Positions 56,591 through 64,000 of a DNA stretch of 64,000 nucleotides are shown here, piece after piece. Location: assembly GCA_029204225.1 (NCBI GenBank), contig CM055094.1, positions 68,284,536-68,348,535 on the forward strand. The letters run 5' to 3'. The notes under the pieces are model-generated. The model was not told the DNA's origin. It made no database searches and was given only the letters and a program-made list of their open reading frames with translations. A program made the position numbers and the translations under genes. The DNA comes from Diphasiastrum complanatum. Lineage: Eukaryota > Streptophyta > Lycopodiopsida > Lycopodiales > Lycopodiaceae. Every line of letters starts with the position of its first letter. The first letter of the stretch is position 1.

Positions 56591-57439
56591 TTAACTACTA
56601 TAGCCAACAAAAATGCATTTAACTCCTTCATCCTCAAGCTTTGTACGAAGTTTATTCGGAACAAAAGCATAAGCCATACAACCAAAAATGCGAAAGTGAG
56701 AGATTGAAGGCTTCTTCCCATACCAAACTTCATAAGGAGTGAATACTTTCAATGCTTTAGTAGGACAAATATTGGTTATGTATGCTGCCGTTATAACCGC
56801 TCCAGCCCAAAACTTGTGAGGCAGCCCTTTTGCTTTGAGCATGCAACATGCCATCTCCATAAGTGTGCGATTCTTTCGCTCGACAACACCATTTTGTTGA
56901 GGCGTATAGGGAGTTGTCATTTGATGTAGATTTCCCTTCTCTCGAAGAAATGCACCGAACGTACTCTTGATGCATTCCCCTCCTCGATCGGTGCTTAGGG
57001 TCTTCAAAGAATGCCCAAACTGATTTTCTACCATTGCTAGGAAATCTTGAAATCTTGAAAAACTTCCGATTTAGCCTTCATAGGATAGATCCATGTAAAA
57101 CAGAAAGTCATCAATAAAAGTCGCAAAATAGATGCACTTTCCAATGGATTTGGTCCTCATTGGACCACAAACATCACTATGAACCAAATCAAATTTATCA
57201 AGAACCCTTATAGTTCCATCAATTGGAAAAGGTTTTCTTTGAAACTTTCCAAGTATTGACCCCTCGCATACATGCCCTTCCGGCTGCTCAATAGTAGGAA
57301 AATCTTCTACCATATTAAATGTCTTCAGCTTCTTCAAACTTGCAAAGTTGAGATGCCTAAACCTTGCATGCCACAATTCAGCCAACTCCAATGATTGTGA
57401 TGTAGAAGCAACAAGACATAGAGGGAATTCGTCGCTCAT
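56591..57439 (-). pseudogene. antisense copia integrase
   Basis: Minus strand. 57439-57071: LAELWHARFRHLNFASL and HVCEGSILGK (HHCC finger with the last Cys changed to Ser), LVHSDVCGPM, ATFIDDFLF (D). 57034-56591: LKTLSTDRGGECIKS (D), YTPQQNGVVERKN (E), LPHKFWAGAVITAAY and the C-terminal IFGCMAYAFVPNKLRTKLED. Joined by a frameshift at about 57050. The acidic catalytic triad is present, the zinc finger is damaged. Confidence 0.92.
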
Positions 57440-57939
57440 AGGTATTTATAATGAATAAGCCAGCATGCATTGTTCCCGAAACAATAATCAAGAGAGATCT
57501 TTTAGAATTCTTGACAAGACATTTATCATCTTTGAACTCAACAACTAGTCTTTGCTTCAACATAGTTGAAACCGAAAGAAGATTCTTCTTGATTCTTGGA
57601 ACATAAAGCACAATTTTAATGTACTTTTCTTCACCATTAGGCAGAATGATGGCTACAATTCCAATTCCATGAACAAAATAAGATGCATTATCTGCACATT
57701 TGTACCTTGCTTCCATTTTGCACTTTCACTAATCTAGTGAATGCTTCTTTGCGAGAAGTCGTATGATGAGTAGCACCACTATCAATCACCCATTCAATGG
57801 ACTGAAAATCAACAACTTGCAAAGCAGAACTTGAATTCTCCATAGATGTAGAAGTACTAGTAGAAGCATCATTAGACACAAAAGCATAGTCTTGGTTGAA
57901 GAGATCACCACTTTCAAGTTCTTGCTCCAAAGTATCAAT
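57440..57939 (-). pseudogene. antisense copia protease and pre-integrase
   Basis: Minus strand. 57930-57688: a Ser/Thr-rich linker, then SIEWVIDSGATHHTTSRKEA with D-S-G intact. 57716-57378: NASYFVHGIGIVAIILPNGE, IVLYVPRIKKNLLSVSTM and the pre-integrase. One frameshift at about 57700. Confidence 0.9.
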
Positions 57940-58200
57940 TCAGTTCATCAAAGGAGAGTTGTTGTCCCCTAAGAGAGATACTGAAAGATGAAACACATAA
58001 AGATAAGAGGAAGGTAATGAGTTGAGAGTAATGAAAACAAATTGAGCATCCTCAATTATCTCATCAATATTGAGAAGCTCCTCATGAAGATCTTTGATCT
58101 TTGTCAAGTGATTGGTCACTTGATCCCCTTCTTGCATCTTCAACAAAAAAAGTTGATTTTTGAGATACACTACTCTTGCTGGACTTTTGAAAGTCAAGAT
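57940..58200 (-). pseudogene. antisense copia Gag, middle part only
   Basis: Minus strand, 85 codons. FKSPARVVYLKNQLFLLKMQ, DQVTNHLTKIKDLHEELLNI, LNSLPSSYLYVFHLSVSLL: the centre of copia Gag. The N-terminal half is missing and the zinc knuckle between it and protease has been deleted. Confidence 0.85.
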
Positions 58201-58395
58201 AGGGCTCCTAAACCAAATTAGACCTCAAAGGACCCATGAGTCAGTACATGACCAAAATTGGGTCCAACTGAATTTAAGACAAACTTAAGATGGCCTAAAT
58301 AACTAAATACCCATGGTTACACAAATCTCGACCTTTTGGGTCAGTCAAGATAACCTGTGGATTAACTTTAGCATAGTCATTTATTTCTACCAGTT
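58201..58395. other. unassigned filler between antisense and sense copia
   Basis: No coding or LTR recognised. It separates the antisense copy from the resumed plus-strand copia. Confidence 0.4.
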
Positions 58396-58717
58396 GCCCA
58401 ATTCTTTTTGGGGTGAGGCAATGCAGGACTCCAGAAGAGGCATTTAGCGGCATTAAGCCCAAGGTGGGCGCTTTGCGAGTGTTTGGTTGTACGGCCTATG
58501 CCCATATTCCCAAGGATAACAGGAAGAAGCTGGATGCAAAATTAGCAAAGTGTATTTTCTTGGGATATAGTGAAAAAAGCAAAGCTTACGGACTTTACGA
58601 TCTTACTAGCAAGAAGAGGATCATTAGTCGAGATGTGATCTTTGAAGAAAATCAAACGCCTCTTATAGAGGAACTTGAGATGGAGGATGGTACAAGTGAA
58701 TTTGTGCCAATACTTGA
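58396..58717 (+). pseudogene. copia integrase C-terminus and linker (sense)
   Basis: Plus strand, 123-codon frame. NSFWGEAMQDS-like start in another frame, then TPEEAFSGIKPKVGALRVFG, CTAYAHIPKDNRKKLDAKLA, CIFLGYSEKSKAYGLYDLTS and KKRIISRDVIFEE. It ends at 58717 where it joins the middle of the 3' LTR; the rest of pol and the PPT are deleted. The last 20 codons of the open frame are LTR. Confidence 0.88.
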
Positions 58718-58977
58718 GTTGAGGACCCATGTGGGTTCTAGAGCTAGAATTAGCAAGACACCACCTCTATACATTACATGCTAAATGTAGCCCATTGTTT
58801 GGAGGGGTTTCCACGCCCTACTACTCTTTGAATAATCATTCAAATTGTGTGAGCTTTGAATTTGAAGTACACACTCTCTTGCTTTTGTCTTCTACTCCAT
58901 AGCTGGTTTTTTCAAGCTTTCATAGTGTGCTTACTATGCTGTTATGATACTCCATAGCTAGGCCTTGGAATTTGTCA
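58718..58977 (+). repeat. copia 3' LTR, first 126 bp missing
   Basis: Matches 53138-53392 from TTGAGGACCC to TTTGTCA. Joined to integrase sequence at TTGAG. Followed by CGTGG. Confidence 0.88.
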
Positions 58978-58982
58978 CGTGG

Positions 58983-59843
58983 GACCCTTGGCAGGTTTGC
59001 GCACTGCCCGCAAGGCCTGCGGTGCTAGCTTGGGTCTGTGGCGGCCTGCAGTGCCCGCCGAAATTTTTTTAGGAGGTGAGGTGGGCCTATCAAGCCCATC
59101 TTTGTGGCAGCTGCCTGTCCTTTGTGAAATCCAAGTGGCAATCACAAAATGAGCTTATGTACTAGCTGTCCGTTTGTGGATTGGTGGGTTGTGTCTCCTT
59201 GCATGAATAAGAGAACGATTGGAAGGGTGTGAACCCCCGATGCCGTGATTCCGTGGTTGGATCGTTGGAGTTCGCATTTCTCTATGCACGATTTCTATCG
59301 CCAATATGCGACGATTCACATGGGGAACCGGCCCTTTGATGCATACTTGCAAGATTTTTAGGAGGTATATTCTCGTTTGCGACAAGAATAGATTCCGCTT
59401 TAGTCAAGTTGCATTTTATTTTGGGATTGCCCAAAGATTTTCAACTCGAAGTAAGGAGGAACCAGCCTCATACTCTCGAGGATGCTGTTCGCTATGCTAA
59501 GCTATACGATGACACTCGTATAGTAGCCAAGCCTTAGCCTGCTGGCCAACCCGAGGCAAATGGTAAAAAGACATTATTTTCAAAGAAAGAAAAAGAAAAG
59601 CCTTGAAGGTACGAGCCAAGTGGATCAAAGAAACGGTCCTCCATGGACCAAGAAACCTTCACAAAGACCAGGAGTGACAACTTATGCTTTAATTGCATGG
59701 AACCGGGTCATGTGGCAAAGGAGTACCCGAAGAAAAGGAAAAATGTTAAAGGGGCTTCCTTTAAGGTGCCAGGTAACTCTAACATTTCAAGCATTGATTG
59801 AACCTTTGCTAATAATTCTAGTTGTGAGCATTGCTGTTTCAAT
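58983..59843 (+). pseudogene. gypsy Gag with altered zinc knuckle
   Basis: Plus strand, several frameshifts. VAFYFGIAQRFST, then in another frame RNQPHTLEDAVRYAKLYDDT, typical of Gag in chromodomain gypsy elements, then CFNCMEPGHVAKEY (59685-59726), a CX2CX4HX4C knuckle whose last Cys is Tyr. The region 58983-59140 is GC-rich leader that continues from 53011. A TAG follows IVAKP. Confidence 0.78.
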
Positions 59844-60135
59844 ATGGTAGTTTTTGGTTGCCACGATCTAATTCAGATGAATGGGATTGTTGGAGGCCAA
59901 GCCGTAACAACGTTATTTGACGATGGTTCCACACATAACTTTATATACTCTAAGTTATTGCAGAAATTAAAGGTGGAGACAAAGCAAAGTGACCATCGGT
60001 ATGTGGTAAAGCTGGCCACAGGAGCAGAGAGTCAAGTTTGGGACCGGATAGTCCCACGTCTTCCTGTACAAATTTAGGGTTATAAGGATAAATTAAATTT
60101 CCATGTAATGAATTTGGATAAAGTAGACATAATAC
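59844..60135 (+). pseudogene. gypsy protease
   Basis: Plus strand, 77 codons. QAVTTLFDDGSTHNFIYSKL is the retropepsin site with D-D-G in place of D-S-G. It continues VVKLATGAESQVWDRIVPRL and after a TAG FHVMNLDKVDIILGKG, all in family order. Confidence 0.82.
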
Positions 60136-60800
60136 TTGGTAAAGGAGTGGTTCTATGAGAGGAACAAGTCGTTAAAGAAAAACTATGTAACTCACAGTTT
60201 GTCGTTCTTGCATAATGGCTCTCTCATTGAATTGAATGGAAATGTGGATATTTCTTTTCCGTATATGCTTTCTGCTATGGAAACAATTAAATGTATGGAT
60301 GTTGATTGTAATTCTTATTTATGTTGGTTCAAGGATTTCACTTACCATGAAGAGTGCAATTTACAATATCATAATTTCCAAATGGAATCAATGTCTAATA
60401 ACCTAAAACAAGAAAATTCACCAGAAGGTGAAATCTTTAGGAAATTTAGACAAGAATTTAACGATGTGTTTCCTGAACAGCTTTCAGAGAGTCTTCCCCC
60501 CTCCAGGGGAGTCGACCATGGCATTAAACTCATTTCTGGTAGTTCTCCTGTATCTTTGTATCCTTATAGGATGAGTACTGCAAAGGAGGATGAAGTTTAT
60601 AGACAGTTGCAAAACTATCTTAATATGGGCCAGTGAGGCCTAGTAAGTCCCCTTGGGGGGCACCATCTTCTTTTATTTGATAAAAAAAGATGGAGGTACT
60701 CGTCTTTGTGTGGACCTTAAAAAGTTAACGATTAAAAATTGTTAGCCCTTACCTCGAATGGATGAACTGGCGGTCTTTGAGAAATTAGAGACCACATTAA
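60136..60800 (+). pseudogene. gypsy reverse transcriptase, N-terminal part
   Basis: Plus strand. The frame 60136-60636 ends EFNDVFPEQLSESLPPSRGV, DHGIKLISGSSPVSLYPYRM and VYRQLQNYLNMGQ, the lead into RT. After a stop: SPWGAPSFFYLIKKDGGTRL, CVDLKKLTIKN, MDELAVFEKLE. There the reading jumps to integrase, so the catalytic F/YxDD core and RNase H are gone. Confidence 0.83.
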
Positions 60801-61550
60801 GTCCAGGGTCTACGGATCATCCTGTATCGGATGGTCGAACGGAGAGGACAAACTAGTCTATGGAAGACATGCTTTGAGCATATGTTTCCAGAAGACAATT
60901 GGATTGGGAAAGGTACTTTCTAATGATTGAATTTGCATATAATAGCGCAAAGTATTCAACGACGGGTTTCTCTGATGTATGGTTTCCAGTCTAGAGCTCC
61001 AAATCTCTGTTGGCCTCAAAAGCCTTTAGGTTAAAGCAGCGGTTGGTTTTCTGCATGATATGCAAGAAATGTTGCTTGTTACTCGCGACATTGTAAACAC
61101 TCAGGATAGAGCCCAATTTTACGGTAATCAAAAGCGACAATCTAGGGTCTATGAAGAAGGAGTTTGGGTATATCTTAGAATTCTAAAAGATTTTAAAGTA
61201 TTAAAAACTGGAAATTCTCCTAAGCTATCACCTCGTTATGATGGGCCTTTCCGTATTTAAAGGAAACTCAATCGGAATGCCTATCAACTAGAACTCCCTC
61301 AAGGTGTCAGGTCGTTTAAAGGAATGACTTGGTGGAAAGGATGACTTAATTCTTTAGGAGGACCTAGTTCAGCTTGAGGACCTGACATCCTTTGTACCTT
61401 CAGAACCACATGCCATTGTTGATGCGTCAATGCGGGCTCAGAAACCGGTAGGTAACTGAGTACTTGGTTCGTTGGAAAGGAAGCTCCGAAGATGAGGACA
61501 CTTGGGAAAAGGAGCGTGACCTTAGATTGAGATTCCCAGATTTCTTTCCT
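60801..61550 (+). pseudogene. gypsy integrase C-terminus with chromodomain
   Basis: Plus strand. STDHPVSDGRTERTN, AYVSRRQLDWERYFLMIEFA, YNSAKYSTTGFS: the end of the integrase fold. 61060-61260: RDIVNTQDRAQFYGNQKRQS and LSPRYDGPFRI. 61455-61550: TEYLVRWKGSSEDEDTWEKE, RDLRLRFPDFF, a chromodomain-type tail that targets integration to chromatin marks; TAA at 61551. The catalytic Asp residues are deleted; several stops. Confidence 0.85.
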
Positions 61551-61567
61551 TAAAAGAGGAGTCTTTT

Positions 61568-61580
61568 AAGGGGAAGGGAA
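61568..61580 (+). other. polypurine tract of gypsy element
   Basis: AAGGGGAAGGGAA directly before the LTR start TGTTAGGGACCC. Confidence 0.85.
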
Positions 61581-61990
61581 TGTTAGGGACCCAAATCCAA
61601 TTGAAACCGAATGTTAACTGGGCCCGTTGACTTGAGTAATGACTCGTGGACCTGCATGGTTGCCACATGTCCAATAGGCTTGGAGACTCCTTCCTTGGTG
61701 GTATACAGGGAGGAGAGGTCTCTCAATCAATTCATTCTATCTACCTAGGAGAAGGTGGATGGAGAGCGCTTGTGCACAACCAAGAGTGCTAGCTTGAGGT
61801 AGGAGATGGCCGAAGGCCTTGGCAATGGTATGGGTCGCTGTCCGGGTTGGAGGTCGAATCTTGCTTGTTACAAATCATGTGTCAGGGCACGGAGGGTGGA
61901 CCCAGATTAGGTCCTACGTCGGGTTGGATCGTGAGCGTTCGGTTTCTATGTTGACCGGCACCTGGGGGTTTACGGTTTCGAGATTGTAAC
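61581..61990 (+). repeat. gypsy 3' LTR
   Basis: Starts TGTTAGGGACCC. The last 106 bp match 52638-52743. The exact end is uncertain because the final CA is not clean (TAACTT). Confidence 0.75.
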
Positions 61991-63867
61991 TTGTATGAAG
62001 GCTAGAGTTTGGGGGAATATATCTATACCCTCATATCTAATCATGGTTTATATGCTCTTGCTACTGTAGTATTTTTTGTAGAGATCGGCCTGGGGGTGTC
62101 TAGCCGTACACTTGATAATTGGTTGGCTGGTTATTTCTACTGTGCTCTTGTGTGCTCGTCTCCTATTCAAGTAATTGTAGTGGGTGTTAAAGTGGTATAC
62201 GAGCTACCCTTGGAGATTGGAGGAATGAGAAATGTTTTGCTTTTTGGATTCTATCAACAATTGACAAGTTTTTGCGGTCGAGTTCGGAGGTGAATTGGAC
62301 TTCACGATGACCTCCTTAAAATTTTTGGTTTTTTGAAGTGTTGTTGAGAATCTGTGAAAAGTTTTGGTTTGTTGCTAGAAATTATAAAAATTGTGGTAGG
62401 TTGATGCTAAAAATGCATGCCATGTTCAATTGTGGGAAATAAAATTTGAGTAAGAAACTGTGATGTTTAGTGTTAGAGTTGTCCATTATTGTTGTGAGTT
62501 TTGCATGTCAAAGCAAGAGTTGTTTTATAGGAAAACAACTCGAGTTGTTTTTGTGAAAAACTGTTGGTCACTATTTTGGACTTGCTAATTCATTGTAATA
62601 ACAACAATAGAGAAAGGTATTGTAAATTCAGTTGATTAGATTGTTTGCATTATGAAATTTGGTAAGAAACTATAAACAAGACGTATGCTACCAAACTTTG
62701 CTTTTACGATATGGTATGACTGTATCCTAAATTATTTCCAAGTTATAGATTAATATTTTGATTTGAAAGGCTTTGTATGGAAGCTTGTATGTCAGAATGG
62801 TCTAGAAACCTTGCAAGTAAGAGAGCTAGACAAAGTTTACAACATTGAGCCATAGGAATTGTAAAGGCTTGTCAAATTCACGGACAAGGGTTGAAACTCT
62901 AAGATTTGGTCTTGTTGTGAAGAGGAGTCATTGTTGTTCTACCCTTGAGAAGCAAAACAAGAAAATTCTAAACTTTAGGCCCTTTTCAATATCCTTTTTT
63001 TCCTTCTCTGTTGATTCATGATGACGGTTGAATCTACAGATCACCGTGGAGGGCAAGTGTTGAGGGTGCACATGTGATCAGTTGGTTGACAATGTGGTGG
63101 CTAGCAACTTAGGTTATTGCGGGATCGGGTGCGTGATAGGGTTTGCTTAAGCCTTATTGGCCAAGGTGGGAGGATGATTTTATTGGTAATGGGTGCTCGT
63201 GATTAGTGTTCAACCTAGGGGAAATAAGCCAAATTCTTGGTGGTTGAGCCCAATCGTAGGTTGTTCTTCGCCTTGGGGCCAGTCATGGAACAAAACTTGC
63301 TTACATGTTTCTAAAGTGTAACAGAATACCTCACCAAAACAAAATTATCTATGAGAATGCAAATTTACGAATATTGTAAAATTGATTTTACGGTATGTCA
63401 AATTCGTAATCTCGTGAGTAATCCAGATAAACATTTCGAAAATGTGGATTATGGAATGATTTTTTGGGATACTATAAGTTTTGATTCTAACTAATGAAAC
63501 TCTAATCCATTTCTATTTTGTTGGCCTAATCAAGTTAAAGCAAATGATATTAAGTGATTTGTAAATGGTAACTAGTTTTTCCCATTCATGCAAATTCCAA
63601 AACCTTTAAAAATTGATTTTTAGTGGTTATTTTCTATGAAAATGGTATCGATGCCATTTATGGTCCCGTTTTAGTATCACAAGATTTTAGAAATACAAAT
63701 AGACAAAAAAAAAAAACCTATCAAAAAATGTTAGATGAACTTTTTTTTTTTGGCTTTTATTGTAGGGAATAAGACTTTGCAATGAATTTGATTAATGCGT
63801 GCTACAAACAATTCGAGTGGGGAAATTGTTGCATTCACCAATGGTACCTACTAAGGACTTGATTTTG
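61991..63867. other. unassigned DNA
   Basis: Contains a 94-codon plus frame at 62009-62293 with hydrophobic runs but no known domain; it may be LTR continuation. Otherwise AT-rich, with poly-A near 63705 and poly-T near 63741. No gene supported. Confidence 0.4.
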
Positions 63868-64000
63868 TGACAAAGCGATAGAGCCTTCATTGAAGTGCAT
63901 GATGGTAATAAAGCTAGGGATGAGCAAATCGGGCACTTGAAAGAACAAATCAAGAGCTTATCAACCAATCAATTGCCCTATCAATCGGAAGTCTTTATGG
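63868..64000 (+). pseudogene. possible gypsy Gag-end fragment running off the window
   Basis: Plus frame reads DRAFIEVHDGNKARDEQIGH, LKEQIKSLSTNQLPYQSEVF and is open to the edge. The coiled pattern then LP.(S/D)(T/S)EV resembles the stretch after the zinc knuckle of Athila-like Gag proteins. The evidence is a short pattern only. Confidence 0.3.

Larger units (their letters stand above)
54773..58200 (-). mobile_element. antisense copia internal region without LTRs
   Basis: Runs from mid-Gag to RNase H on the minus strand, lacking LTRs, PBS and PPT, and sits where the host copia should have its protease-to-integrase core. Its zinc knuckle is absent and its Gag differs in motif wording from the host's, so I infer a different copy rather than a simple inversion. 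Confidence 0.8.
53012..58977 (+). mobile_element. copia element nested in gypsy element
   Basis: LTR, PBS, gag, protease start, [antisense copia block], integrase end, truncated LTR. Inserted into the gypsy leader with target duplication CGCGG (53007-53011) and CGTGG (58978-58982), differing by one CpG-type transition. Confidence 0.87.
52638..61990 (+). mobile_element. chromodomain gypsy element split by nested copia
   Basis: LTR remnant, PBS, leader, [copia 53012-58982], gag, protease, part of RT, integrase end, chromodomain, PPT, LTR. Removal of the nested copia leaves about 3.4 kb; RT core to integrase core is deleted at about 60800. Its 5' LTR is truncated, so no target duplication can be checked. 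The chromodomain and PBS place it among plant chromoviruses; the lineage is not determined. Confidence 0.83.

Noticed and set aside
62009-62293. 94-codon ORF with hydrophobic segments
   Set aside because: No domain, adjacent to an LTR end and likely LTR or flanking sequence; no second exon or homologous copy seen.

Overview
This window looks like intergenic, transposon-dense chromosomal DNA from a flowering plant. I found no intact host gene. Nearly everything recognisable is a remnant of a plant LTR retrotransposon (Ty1/copia and Ty3/gypsy). The evidence is initiator-Met primer sites of the TGGTATCAGAGC type, AAGGGGGAG polypurine tracts, CCHC zinc knuckles, integrase and YVDD reverse transcriptase motifs, and a chromodomain. 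The rest is MITE-like DNA elements, one SINE-like sequence, long CT/GA/CA microsatellites and AT-rich spacer. Frameshifts and stops are everywhere, so this is an old, decaying nest. The species cannot be named from the sequence alone.

Layout, left to right. 1-2.35 kb: decayed gypsy protease and an RT-element tail. 2.38-4.16 kb: a copia pol fragment plus a PPT/LTR piece; the same block recurs, less deleted, at 10.9-15.25 kb, so the pair is a segmental duplication. 4.3-9.57 kb: a minus-strand gypsy element (LTR, Asp-type PBS, gag, integrase tail, an extra ORF) that lacks the middle of pol and carries many GGCGAAGGTT motifs in its non-coding parts. 9.57-10.4 kb: a copia fragment whose RT piece is inverted. 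10.6-14.0 kb: a 5'-complete, RT-truncated minus-strand copia. 15.4-26.2 kb: mostly unassigned DNA with a SINE-like sequence, a hAT-type MITE with 8-bp TSDs (17.65-18.21 kb), foldback repeats and a 32-C run. 26.2-27.8 kb: two opposed copia relics. 27.8-33.3 kb: very AT-rich spacer with microsatellites.

33.4-39.75 kb holds two copies of one minus-strand copia family in tandem sharing an LTR (LTR-internal-LTR-gag). 40.3-43.06 kb: tRNA-Gly-like primer sites and a gypsy RT/RNase H/integrase relic. 43-45.7 kb: small copia scraps. 46.38-51.05 kb: a complete-outline copia with both LTRs and a near-match TSD, but with an inverted protease segment, a 34-bp inverted repeat in RT and a deleted RNase H core. 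51.8-52.5 kb: a second hAT-type MITE with perfect 8-bp TSDs.

52.64-61.99 kb is a nest. A chromodomain gypsy element is split by a copia element (53.01-58.98 kb, TSD CGCGG/CGTGG), whose own pol is replaced by an antisense copia copy (54.77-58.2 kb). The last 2 kb is unassigned.

There are no operons or host pathways here. The relationships are those of successive insertion, LTR recombination, deletion and inversion. Strand switches inside copia elements and loss of the pol centre in gypsy elements recur several times.
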